Shown here piece by piece: positions 16,960 to 24,676 of a DNA stretch of 50,584 nt. The DNA comes from an uncultured Novosphingobium sp. (GTDB taxonomy: Bacteria; Pseudomonadota; Alphaproteobacteria; Sphingomonadales; Sphingomonadaceae): assembly GCA_946886365.1 (NCBI GenBank), contig CAMPIM010000007.1:1-50584 (forward strand). Reading direction: 5' to 3'. Numbering within the stretch: position 1 is the stretch's first letter; each line of letters begins with the position of its first letter. The translations under genes were made by a program, and so were the position numbers. A model generated the notes under the pieces. It did not search any database. It worked only from the letters and a program-made list of their open reading frames with translations, and was not told where the DNA came from.

Positions 16960-17400
16960 TCAAGCGCAAGGAATCGCGATTGGACGACGAGAAGTGGCGC
17001 AAAGCCGCCGTCGGTGCTGGTCGGCCCGCTTGTGCGGTGCGATGCAGGGGATGGACTCCAAACCAAGGCGGCACGCCGCCTCCCACCGGATATGACCATC
17101 GATGATGGCGCCCTCGCCCGCGATCAGCACAGGCAGACAAAAGCCCATTGCCGAGATCGAGCGGCACACGGTTTCGACATGAGTTGGGTTCGACCGGCGC
17201 AGACGCCGCTTGGCGGGATGAAGCCGGTCGGGCGAGCGATATTCCAGGTGTAGCTGCGGCGAAAGATCATTGCGCGCAATCACGCTGACCTTCGCCTTCA
17301 GACTAGTCTCGGCAGCCAGAGCGCCCTTACGCTCACGGGCCTTGGCATTGATGCCGTCCTTGACAGACTGCTTGCCCTTACTTGTAATCTTGAACCCCAT
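16960..17400 (-). pseudogene. ParB/Spo0J N-terminal-domain protein, broken
   Basis: From ATG 17400 the minus frame encodes a basic leader and then the ParB nuclease-like core: LEYRSPDRLHPAKRRLRR, then HVETVCRSISAMGFCLPVLI, and IIDGHIRWEAACRLGLESIP, where the usual GHgRxxAA box appears as GHIRWEAA. After the IPCI strand (about 17045) the family pattern disappears and the frame ends without the helical second half seen in phage and island ParB-like proteins. A frameshift or deletion near 17030 is likely. Such proteins are common on integrative elements of alphaproteobacteria, which agrees with the recombinase module 1 kb away. Confidence 0.65.
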
Positions 17401-18056
17401 AATCCCCCACTTTCGCCAGCCGGTCGTTCCGGTTGGCCACCAAGAATTTGGGTCAAGTTTGGGAAGTGGAAGGCACGAGCACATCCATCCTCCCGGCCTT
17501 GACCGGTCGAACATCAGTGAGCTACCTTCCTTGGTGTTGCTCCTAGGCAGCCATCGGCAACCTAGACTGCGCAAAGAGAAGCAAGTCTCGATTCGCCAAC
17601 AGTGAGGACAATGGATCACAGCCACCAATTCACGCCAAGAACTTTTTTCACAGGGCCGGTTTTTTTAGCGACTGGGGGAGCAAAAATCGGACTTGGCTCC
17701 CTGACCTATATCGCACCTGTTTTAGTGCGTGTTCAGCGCCTGTTATTAGCCTGTTAATCAGATTGCTCTGTGCTGAACGGGCACCTGTTGAAGACCGCGG
17801 AAAATACGGGAAGGCAGAGGAGAGGCCGCACGTTTAAGGCAGCTTCAAAACAGGCCAATTCAAATTATCAGGCAAAATAGGGTCCAGGCGGAGACGGGTT
17901 CGCTCAAAAATGGCACCTCAGCCAACTATCCTTAATATCGAACCACTTCCAGCCCGACTCTGCGACGCGGCCGAGAATGGCGCGGTTCCGCGCGCTTTTG
18001 GCGGTGGCTTCGAAAGCCGGTACACAGAGACGGGGGGTTTCGCCTCCTGGAGTAAC
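17401..18056. other. AT-richer intergenic block, no gene recognised
   Basis: About 650 bases without a credible gene. The part from 17630 to 17900 is noticeably richer in A and T than its surroundings and has short T-runs (near 17645 and 17664). I found no tRNA, no att-like repeat pair and no array. It may be an element boundary. Confidence 0.45.
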
Positions 18057-18087
18057 AAAAAAGGCCCCGCGTCTCACGGAGCCCTTT
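18057..18087 (-). terminator. Rho-independent terminator downstream of the recombinase remnant
   Basis: Read on the minus strand, AAAGG-G-CTCC pairs with GGGG-CCTTT around a loop of about nine bases, with one bulged G, and is followed by a run of six T. It lies 32 bases past the recombinase stop at 18119. Confidence 0.6.
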
Positions 18088-18118
18088 CAGGTGGTACACG
18101 ATTTTTGAAGTGGCGGCG

Positions 18119-19249
18119 TTAGAAGCCGAGCGCCTTCCGCTGGCTCTGCCATTCAAGCGGGATTCGGGGCAGCTGCATCAAGCGGCGTGCGGTGAGAGCT
18201 GGCGGATGCCGCCCCTCGACGATCGCGCTCACGATGTCAGGCGCGAGGAAGGCGAGCCGCGCCACCCGCTCCAACTTGCGATCGCGCGATCCCGCGCCGA
18301 CCGCGAACAGCTGCTGCCGCGCTGCCTCCGCCTTCGCCAGCAGCGCGACAAGCGCCGGGTTGACCTTGGCTGGGCGCTCCTTTCCGGTGCGCAGCACGAG
18401 CTTGAGATTATGCCCGCGCCGATCAGGCTTGGTCGGAATGTCGATAGGGATGCGGATGCCATCGTCCTCGGCCACAGTCGATGCCTTGTCCAGCAACGCG
18501 ACGAGCAGTCGCTGGTTGATCGAGCCCTCGATCCTGTCGGGATGAACGCGGAGCGCCAGGCCGAGCGATTGAAGCTGTTGCCGCAGCTCGGCTTTGCTCG
18601 CTTTTTCCATCTTCGCGGCGAGCGCTTGCGCCGCATGGGCACGGCGAACAATCGCCTGCGCCTCCACTTGAGGCAAGGCCATGATGGTCCGCTCGTCGGC
18701 AAGCAAGCCGCTGGTCGCATCGACCACCGCTCGCTCCAGTTCGGTGGCCGGCAGACGAAGCGCGGAGCCTTCATGTTGGCATCCTCAAGGGCCGCCGCCG
18801 TGCTGGAGACATAATAGCGATAGCGCCGCTGCTTCTTGACCGCATTACTGGGGGACATCGGCCGGTCGGCATGATCGCGGATCATGCCGGTAAGTAGACT
18901 GCCATGCTGCCCATTGCCGCGCTCGCGCTTGATCCCAATCGCAGTCTGGCGCTTGTCCTGCACCGCGTCCCACAGCGCCTGATTGATGATGGCTTCATGC
19001 TCGCCTTCATGGATCTGCCCCTTGTGCCGGATCTTGCCGAGGTAAGTGGGATTGGAGAGCAAATAAAATAGCGGCCCGCGAACGAACGGTTGGCTTTGCC
19101 CTTTCGAGGGACGGTTGAAGATACCCTCCGCCCTGAGTTCCTCCATCAGCGCCATCACAGACGACAGCGCGAGATAGCGGCGATAGATATGGACCAGCGT
19201 CTTGGCTTCCGTGGGGTGCGGCACCAGCTTTTTGTCGATAACCTGTCAT
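18119..19249 (-). pseudogene. Large serine recombinase, catalytic domain deleted and frameshifted
   Basis: The start ATG at 19249 still overlaps the stop of the DUF2924 gene (ATGA). After only a few bases the sequence jumps into the middle of a recombinase: VIDKKLVPHPTEAKTLVHIY, the start of the recombinase domain, then GPLFYLLSNPTYLGKIRHKG and the zinc-ribbon region up to YRYYVSS. The resolvase domain with its nucleophile serine, about 200 residues, is absent. A second lesion near 18770 shifts the frame: the continuation, LPATELERAVVDATSGLLAD to the C-terminus at 18119, is in another frame. The protein cannot be an active recombinase. The intact family forms a conserved DUF3489-DUF2924-recombinase unit in sphingomonads and rhizobia. 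Confidence 0.85.
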
Positions 19250-19650
19250 GGCTTCACTCCAAAGAAGCGGGGTCCTGACCAGTGGGCGCCAGTGATGTGG
19301 CGGGCGACGGCGGTGAGCGACGCGAAGCTCTGGCCCCTATAGCTGCAGCGGCCTTTCTCCTCGACCAGCACATGATGGCTCTCACCGCCCCATTCGCGCA
19401 CCAGCTGTGTGCCGGGCGCCGAGACAGCTGCGGGGACGGCCCGCGCCAACCCCGCCCCGCTCAGCCGCTGCCGCATCTTCTCCCCGGCCCTGCCTTGCGC
19501 CGCGCACTGCGCGTCAAAGGCGAGCGCCCTGGCAAGCAGGCTAGCAGCGATGGAGGGCGGCTTTGCCCCATGTACCCTCTCCCACTCCGTCTTGAGCGCG
19601 GTAGGCTTCATCGCCTCGATCTCGGCGACTCGCGCGGCCACCCCCCGCAT
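19246..19650 (-). CDS. DUF2924 domain-containing protein
   Basis: A protein of 134 residues matching DUF2924 over its full length: the helical part LARALAFDAQ, then PGTQLVREWGGESHHVLV, CSYRGQSFASLTAVARHITG and the closing HWSGPRFFGV. Function unknown; the family is nearly always next to a large serine recombinase, so a role in targeting or controlling it is suspected. The start is ATG 19650, which overlaps the stop of the DUF3489 gene (TGATG); a TTG at 19677 is open but less likely. It is the only intact gene of the three-gene module. Confidence 0.85.
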   Translation of the reverse strand: MRGVAARVAEIEAMKPTALKTEWERVHGAKPPSIAASLLARALAFDAQCAAQGRAGEKMRQRLSGAGLARAVPAAVSAPGTQLVREWGGESHHVLVEEKGRCSYRGQSFASLTAVARHITGAHWSGPRFFGVKP

Positions 19651-20245
19651 CAGGCCTGGCCCGCCAGATGGTAGCAAGTCACAGCGCCGCGCTTACGCTT
19701 GTCGATGGCGTGCCCCTTCTTGCGCAGGCCCGTCAGCGCCGCCCGGGTCGTATGCGGCAGCCAGCTCGTGGCGTCGGTCAGTTCATCGAGCGTCGCGCCG
19801 CTCTCCCGGCGAGCATGTCGAGCACCAGGGCGGTTTTGGTGTGCGCCGCTGGCGCGGCTGCCGGGGTGGGAGCCGGATCGGCGGTAGTGGGCTGCTCCAT
19901 CTGAAGCGTCATGTCGTCGGCCGTCGTGGGTGCAAGATGCCCCGTGGACGCGTCGGGCTCCCCTGCGCCCGGCTCATCCGCCTCGACCGCGATCGCGGCA
20001 CGGCCCGCGTCAGTAATGATCACCCCTATCGCGCGCCGCCCTTCGGTGCGCCAGGCATCGGGGCTCTTCTTGATCGGCACCTCTTGGGCCAAGCCGCGGC
20101 GGATCAGGGATTCGACCGCCTTGCGGATGCGGGCGGGTCCGTCGCCGAGCGTCTCGGGCGGCGGCAGCAGGCTGCCATTGTCACGCTGGGCGGCGGTCGC
20201 GAGCAGCACCAGCTGGATGTCGGTCAAGCGGACGAGGCTGTTCAT
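19650..20245 (-). pseudogene. DUF3489 domain-containing protein, one-base frameshift
   Basis: The gene starts at ATG 20245 behind AGGAG and encodes a winged-helix-like N-terminal part (VRLTDIQLVLLATAAQRD, PARIRKAVESLIRRGL) and a proline/alanine linker. At about 19808 the frame breaks: the reading after MLAG ends at a nearby stop, while the adjacent frame continues with ESGATLDELTDATSWLPHTT and KRKRGAVTCYHLAGQA, the DUF3489 C-terminus, to a stop at 19650. One lost base in the GCC-GGGAG run (expected MLARESGATL) explains it. The original stop still overlaps the DUF2924 start. Role unknown; a DNA-binding partner of the recombinase is a guess. Confidence 0.82.
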
Positions 20246-20443
20246 GGGTGGTCTCCTGGTTCGAAAGCGGCTCCAGTGCTGCTCCCACCACCCAAAGCCC
20301 CGTGGCGTGTCAACGTTCGGGGCAGCGACCGCTCCGGGGCCGCGTCGTTTCCATGACCATAGCGTTCGCTCCGTTCGCCAGCGAAGTCGAGTGGAATATC
20401 GAGGGTGTGCAAGCTTTCTGGCGTCGCCGCTGTCGGCCGAATC
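20246..20443. other. Junction region, partner genes missing
   Basis: Nothing recognisable. In intact loci of the type to the right, a GMC oxidoreductase gene would normally follow the subunit-3-like gene here; none is present, so a deletion or insertion boundary probably lies in this stretch. Confidence 0.35.
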
Positions 20444-21023
20444 TTAGGGCAATGGCAGCCCGTCGGGATAGGTCCGCGCGTAGCCGCGCGGACTGGCCGG
20501 CCCGCCGAAGCCCATGGCGCTCCAGGCGGAGGGATGCGCCCAATGCGCCGAGACGATGTCGGGCAGCACGCGCCACGCCCACAGCAGGGCTGGATTGACG
20601 CCCGCCCAGCCGGCGGTGAGCGCCCGTCCCTCGCGCATGTCGGTCAGCAGCATGTCGATCTGCCCGCCCGTCAGCTGCGCGAAAAGGAGCGCTCCACCGC
20701 GCGCGCGCCTCCGCCTCCAGCCCTGCGAGCGCGAGACGCCATGCTGCCTGGGTCTGCGGCATTCTTGCGGGGCGATAGCCGTCGCTGCCATTGTCCGCGA
20801 TCTTCTGGAGGAGAAGGGCGACGGCATTCGTGGGCGGCCGCCCTTCCGGTTCGGGCGCGACATGCGCGACCAGCACATGCAAGGTTTCCAGTTCGGCGAC
20901 CCCAAGCGCTTCAACGGCTTCGCGCATCGCCAGACGCTCGTCGATCACGGCCCGGGTCTGCCTGTTCCAGCTTAGGCTGCCGCGCTTGGAGAACACGTCA
21001 TAATCCGGGAAAGGATCAGCCAC
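20444..21023 (-). pseudogene. Gluconate 2-dehydrogenase subunit 3-like protein, frameshifted
   Basis: The first frame, from GTG 21023, gives ETLHVLVAHVAPEPEGRPPT and NGSDGYRPARMPQTQAAWRL, typical of the N-terminal part of this family. A (GC)n run near 20695-20705 then breaks the frame. The second frame supplies the C-terminal part, ending with AHPSAWSAMGFGGPASPRGY, the strongest signature of the family. A two-base loss in the dinucleotide run accounts for it. Such small subunits work beside a GMC-type flavin dehydrogenase and a cytochrome c; the GMC gene expected downstream is not in the window. The GTG start overlaps the stop of another frame (see 21024-21173). Confidence 0.78.
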
Positions 21024-21101
21024 GCCTTGCCCTCTCCATCATTTTCAGCGCTCCAAGCCCTGTGAGGGCCAGCCCCGTGAATGAGGGCGGCACAGGCAGC
21101 G

Positions 21102-21173
21102 GTAACCGAATATTCGGCGCACGCCCCATTGCCGCAGTCGTTCCCAAAAGAAATCGCTCACGGTCTGCGTCAT
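21102..21173 (-). pseudogene. 5' stub of a thiamine-diphosphate-dependent enzyme gene
   Basis: From ATG 21173 the minus strand encodes MTQTVSDFFWERLRQWGVRR and IFGY, the N-terminus of ThDP-requiring pyruvate-oxidase/acetolactate-synthase-like proteins (usual continuation PGDGING). Homology stops after 24 codons at 21102. The remaining 78 bases before the next gene hold, in another frame, a short hydrophobic tail PSFTGLALTGLGALKMMERA whose stop overlaps the GTG of the subunit-3-like gene. That tail looks like the membrane-spanning C-terminus of a different protein. Two truncated genes therefore appear to be joined here. Confidence 0.6.
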
Positions 21174-21262
21174 GGCAGCTCTCCAGGTCAGATGTCGGGG
21201 CGGTTAAGGGGTAACGGATCGCCGACCCGTGCGTTCCCCAGTCTGATCAGGAGAAAAACAGG

Positions 21263-21640
21263 ATGGGCGAAGCGATAGGTTCACGCCTCTGGGTCATTCC
21301 GGAGGGCTATATCCCCGGAGGCGAGGGGGCCCGCGCAAACCGAGCGCTTGCCAGCCATGAAGCGGCCTGCATGCTTAATACATCGGACGAGCGGGCGAAT
21401 GTGGAGATCATGCTCTACTTCACGGATTGCGAGCCCGTCGGCCCCTATCGCGTCAGCCTGGAAGCGCGGCGGACGCTGCATCTGCGGTTCAACGACCTTG
21501 ATGATCCGGAGCCGATCCCGCTGGACACGGATTATGCCAGCGTCATCCGGTCCGATGTGCCGATCGTGGTGCAGCATACGCGGCTCGACGCCCGGCCAGA
21601 AGCGATAGCGCTGCTGTCGACCATCGCCTTCCCCGGCTGA
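21263..21640 (+). CDS. Sensory rhodopsin transducer (ASRT) superfamily protein
   Basis: A 125-residue protein matching the Anabaena sensory rhodopsin transducer family across its whole length: MGEAIGSRLWVIPEGYIP at the N-terminus, SHEAACMLNTSDERANVEI, YFTDCEPVGPYRVSLEARRT and a PIVVQHTRLD segment near the end. AGGAG lies upstream of the ATG. The first member partners a rhodopsin, but most relatives occur without one and are thought to be small-molecule (probably sugar) binding modules. No rhodopsin gene is in the window. Its stop abuts the stop of the EctR-like gene. A link with sugar metabolism or osmosensing is inference only. Confidence 0.88.
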   Translation: MGEAIGSRLWVIPEGYIPGGEGARANRALASHEAACMLNTSDERANVEIMLYFTDCEPVGPYRVSLEARRTLHLRFNDLDDPEPIPLDTDYASVIRSDVPIVVQHTRLDARPEAIALLSTIAFPG

Positions 21641-22129
21641 TCAGGCGGGTCCGGATCGGTCGATAAGGCCGCTGTCGAGCAAGGGCGCGGCATCGATGTC
21701 CTGTGCGTCCATCAGCATGGCCAGCCGCTCCACTGCCGCCAGCACCATCGCCTGTTCCCAAGAAGGCAGGCAGTCAAACCGCTCCGTGAATGTGGTTTGC
21801 AGCAGGTCGGGAGCATCGGCGAGCGCCGCGATGCCGGGCGGAAGCGTGGTCAGGATGAACTGCCGCTTGTCCCGTTCATTGCGTTGGCGCTGGACAAAGC
21901 CCAGTTCCTGAAGCCGATCGACGACCGTGGTGATGGTCGCCTGGCTGAACTGCAGCGCCTGAGCGATCTCGCTGGGCGTTGCCGAATCGCGGGAGGCAAT
22001 CTCGCGCAGGACGAGCCACTGGGAGGGGGTGAGGCCGGTCGCGTTGGCGAGGCGGCGGCTGCCGATTTCGGTGGCGCGCAGGACGCGGCGGAGAGCGCGG
22101 AGCGTGAGGGAGGCGATGTCGGAACTCAT
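21641..22129 (-). CDS. ectR: MarR-family regulator, EctR-like
   Basis: A protein of about 162 residues with a winged helix: RRLANATGLTPSQWLVLREI, then TPSEIAQALQFSQATITTVV and DRLQELGFVQRQRNERDKRQ, the wing. It is divergent from ectA, the position of EctR, which represses ectoine genes in methylotrophs and other bacteria; the LRALRRVLRATE lead agrees with that group. The start is set at ATG 22129 by analogy with relatives; an in-frame ATG at 22165 would add twelve residues. Neither has a clear ribosome binding site. It may bind the intergenic repeats described at 22166-22345. Regulation by salt is known for the family, not shown here. Confidence 0.8.
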   Translation of the reverse strand: MSSDIASLTLRALRRVLRATEIGSRRLANATGLTPSQWLVLREIASRDSATPSEIAQALQFSQATITTVVDRLQELGFVQRQRNERDKRQFILTTLPPGIAALADAPDLLQTTFTERFDCLPSWEQAMVLAAVERLAMLMDAQDIDAAPLLDSGLIDRSGPA

Positions 22130-22165
22130 GAAGGAAACATAGAAAAGACGGGGGTTTGAGGCCAT

Positions 22166-22345
22166 TCAAATTGCTTCGATAGACAAAGTATTTTTATGGT
22201 TTCTTTATGCGCCGAAGAACCGCAAAGCGGCCTGCGGGTTGAAAAATGCGGGAAATTGCTTTAAATGCCAGTCTCGTATCAAGGGGTGGATCAAGCATAC
22301 CGTAGAATTATAATTCGGGAGATAAAGCATATTTAGGTCAGAATC
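22166..22345. promoter_or_regulatory. ectR-ectA intergenic control region
   Basis: The region is AT-rich. It holds the 9-bp direct repeat AAATTGCTT twice (22168-22176 and 22253-22261) and a perfect 12-bp palindrome GAATTATAATTC (22305-22316). A promoter-like TTGAAA-17-TAAATG pair on the plus strand (about 22239-22267) overlaps the second repeat. The repeats are candidates for EctR binding and the palindrome for a second regulator. These are observations by eye without footprinting data. Confidence 0.45.
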
Positions 22346-22445
22346 CGATGCGGCGACGAGGCCGCCACGGACATTTGCGCGCCTTTCGCCTGCGCGTTCA
22401 TCCAGTTTCCTGTTCCGCAATCCCGCCGCGACGGACGGTCCTGCG

Positions 22446-22922
22446 GTGACCGAACTGATAGCGCAATGCCCGCCGCTCGATCCCAATTCGGCCTATTGCA
22501 ACCTTCTGCAATGCACGCATTTCGCCGACAGCTGCGTGATTGCCGAGCAGAACGGGGCCTTGGCCGGATGGGTTTCGGGATACCGGCCGCCGTCCGAGCC
22601 GGACAGCTTCTTCGTCTGGCAGGTCGCCGTCGCGCCCGCCGCCCGAGGACAACGGCTGGGCGGCCGGATGATCGAGGCGCTGCTGAGCCGCCCGTCTGCG
22701 GACGGCGTGACCCATCTCATCACCACGGTGACCGACGACAATCTGCCGTCCTGGGCCTTGTTCGAAGGCCTGGCGAAACAGTGGAGCACCGCACTTTCGA
22801 AAAGCGCGCTGTTCCATCGCGACACCCATTTTGCCGGTGCCCATGCAACCGAATGGCTTGCCCGCATCGGCCCGCTGCCGCGCATGAGCGGTGGCACAGC
22901 ACAAGGAGAAATGGCGATATGA
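22446..22922 (+). CDS. ectA: L-2,4-diaminobutyrate N-acetyltransferase EctA (start uncertain)
   Basis: GNAT acetyltransferase making N-gamma-acetyl-2,4-diaminobutyrate in ectoine synthesis. Signatures are ELIAQCPPLDPNSAYCNLLQ, VSGYRPPSEPDSFFVWQVAV, RGQRLGGRM (acetyl-CoA loop) and TTVTDDNLPSWALF. The only canonical in-frame start is GTG 22446, giving 158 residues. However, the codons just upstream read FRNPAATDGPAV, which continues the family's conserved first strand (R-x-P-x-x-x-DG), so the real protein should begin earlier. That frame is open back to a stop at 22323 but contains no ATG, GTG or TTG; a CTG at 22410 is the best alternative. The stop overlaps ectB (ATGA). Confidence 0.85.
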   Translation: MTELIAQCPPLDPNSAYCNLLQCTHFADSCVIAEQNGALAGWVSGYRPPSEPDSFFVWQVAVAPAARGQRLGGRMIEALLSRPSADGVTHLITTVTDDNLPSWALFEGLAKQWSTALSKSALFHRDTHFAGAHATEWLARIGPLPRMSGGTAQGEMAI

Positions 22923-24226
22923 TCACCACCCTTCCCCGACCCACAAGTCGAAAACCCGACATCACGTTGTACGAGCGGCGCGAGTCCGCCGTGCGCAGCT
23001 ACGCCCGTTCCATGCCGCGCCAGTTCAACGTGGCGCAAGACGTCTGGATGCATGATAATCAAGGGGGCCGCTATCTCGACTTCCTCTCGGGTTGTTCGAC
23101 CCTCAATTACGGTCACAACCACCCGGTCCTGAAGCAGGCGCTGCTCGACTATATTACGGCGGACGGCATCGCTCACGGTCTCGATCTGCACACCGATGCC
23201 AAGGCGGAGTTTCTGAATACGCTGGAGAGCGTGATCCTGAAGCCGCGCGGGCTGGATTATCGGGCGATGTTCACCGGCCCGACCGGCACCAACGCGGTAG
23301 AGGCGGCGATCAAGCTTGCCCGCAAGGTGACGGGGCGTGAGCTGGTGATCGCCTTCACCAATGGTTTCCACGGCATGACGCTGGGCGCGCTTGCCTGCAC
23401 GGGCAATGCCGCCAAGCGGGGCGGCGCGGGCGTGCCGCTGTCCCACGTCGCGCATGAACCCTATGACGGCTATCACGGTTCTGAGGTAGACACCGCCGAT
23501 ATGCTGGAGCGGCGCTTGTCCGATCCGTCGAGCGGACTGGACGCCCCGGCCGCGATCCTGGTCGAAACCGTCCAGGGCGAAGGCGGCCTCAACGCCGCGT
23601 CTCCGGAATGGCTGCGCAAGATCAGCGTCATCGCCAAGCGCCACGGCGCATTGATGATCGTGGACGACATACAGGCGGGCTGTGGCCGCACCGGCGGCTT
23701 CTTCAGCTTCGAAGGCATGGGCTTCACGCCCGACATCGTAACGCTGGCAAAATCGCTTTCGGGCATGGGGTTGCCGTTCGCGCTGACGCTGCTCAAGCCG
23801 GAACTCGACCAGTGGGCGCCGGGTGAACATAATGGCACGTTCCGGGGCAACAACCACGCCTTCGTGACCGCCACCGCCGCGCTACGCCATTTCTGGAGCG
23901 ACGGGCAGTTCCAGCAGGACATCGCCCGCCGTGGAACGCTGATCGCGCGCCGGTTGGAAGCGATGGCGGCGGAACATGGCCTGTCCACGCGCGGGCGGGG
24001 CATGATGCGCGGCATCGACGTCGGATCGGGCGAAATCGCCGCCACAGTCACCGCCGCCTGCTTCGATCGCGGCCTCATCATCGAAACCAGCGGCGCGCAT
24101 GACGAGATCGTCAAGATCCTCGCCCCGTTGATCATAGACGATGCCCAGCTTTCGGCAGGGATCGACATATTGGAAACTTGCGTCCGTGAAGCGCTGGCCG
24201 TCCCGTACGGCGTCGCCGCGGAATAA
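22919..24226 (+). CDS. ectB: Diaminobutyrate--2-oxoglutarate transaminase EctB
   Basis: A 435-residue class III PLP aminotransferase that converts aspartate semialdehyde and glutamate to 2,4-diaminobutyrate. Seen are [18 protein letters not shown] near the N-terminus, [19 protein letters not shown] (phosphate-binding region), [20 protein letters not shown] with the PLP-contacting Asp, and the Schiff-base Lys278 in [10 protein letters not shown]. Length is as usual for EctB. The start is ATG 22919, overlapping the ectA stop, with AAGGAG ten bases upstream. It supplies the first committed step of the pathway. Confidence 0.96.
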   Translation: MITTLPRPTSRKPDITLYERRESAVRSYARSMPRQFNVAQDVWMHDNQGGRYLDFLSGCSTLNYGHNHPVLKQALLDYITADGIAHGLDLHTDAKAEFLNTLESVILKPRGLDYRAMFTGPTGTNAVEAAIKLARKVTGRELVIAFTNGFHGMTLGALACTGNAAKRGGAGVPLSHVAHEPYDGYHGSEVDTADMLERRLSDPSSGLDAPAAILVETVQGEGGLNAASPEWLRKISVIAKRHGALMIVDDIQAGCGRTGGFFSFEGMGFTPDIVTLAKSLSGMGLPFALTLLKPELDQWAPGEHNGTFRGNNHAFVTATAALRHFWSDGQFQQDIARRGTLIARRLEAMAAEHGLSTRGRGMMRGIDVGSGEIAATVTAACFDRGLIIETSGAHDEIVKILAPLIIDDAQLSAGIDILETCVREALAVPYGVAAE

Positions 24227-24236
24227 AGGAGCTATC

Positions 24237-24650
24237 ATGATTGTTCGCAAACTTCAGGACATCCGGAAATCCGACAGGAACGTGAAGTCGGAACAGTGGG
24301 AAAGCGCACGCTTGCTGCTGAAGGACGATGATATGGGATTCTCGTTCCACATCACGACCATGTATGCGGGTGAGGAAATCCACATGCACTACCAGAACCA
24401 TCTGGAAGCGGTACTGGTGCTGAAAGGCAATGGCACGATCGAGGATCTGGGCACCGGCATCACGCATCAGCTGGCGTCGGGCGTCATGTATGCGCTCAAT
24501 GCCCATGACAAGCATATCGTGCGGCCCGACACCGATATCCTTTGCGCCTGCGTCTTTAATCCGCCGGTGACGGGTAAGGAAGTGCATGACGAAAACGGCG
24601 CTTACCCAGCCGAGGCGGACATGGTCCGCGAGGTCGCTCTTAGTAATTGA
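24237..24650 (+). CDS. ectC: L-ectoine synthase EctC
   Basis: A 137-residue cupin that closes N-acetyl-diaminobutyrate to ectoine. [19 protein letters not shown] opens the protein and the cupin core [20 protein letters not shown] with iron-binding residues follows; [20 protein letters not shown] is equally characteristic. The start is ATG 24237, 10 bases after the ectB stop and behind AAAGGAG. Its TGA overlaps a TTG that could serve ectD, although the downstream TTG at 24677 is favoured. Confidence 0.96.
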   Translation: MIVRKLQDIRKSDRNVKSEQWESARLLLKDDDMGFSFHITTMYAGEEIHMHYQNHLEAVLVLKGNGTIEDLGTGITHQLASGVMYALNAHDKHIVRPDTDILCACVFNPPVTGKEVHDENGAYPAEADMVREVALSN

Positions 24651-24676
24651 ACCTGACTGAAAAAGGGGGAAGTCCC

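Noticed and set aside
17630..17900. Attachment site, tRNA or origin in the AT-richer block
   Set aside because: No tRNA fold, no matching repeat elsewhere and no iterons could be found by eye.
22168..22193. Inverted-repeat operator for EctR around AAATTGCTT and AAAGTATTT
   Set aside because: Only about six of ten positions pair; the direct repeat is a better supported observation.
22493..23857. A 454-codon minus-strand frame opposite ectA/ectB
   Set aside because: Antisense to unmistakable EctA/EctB sequence.
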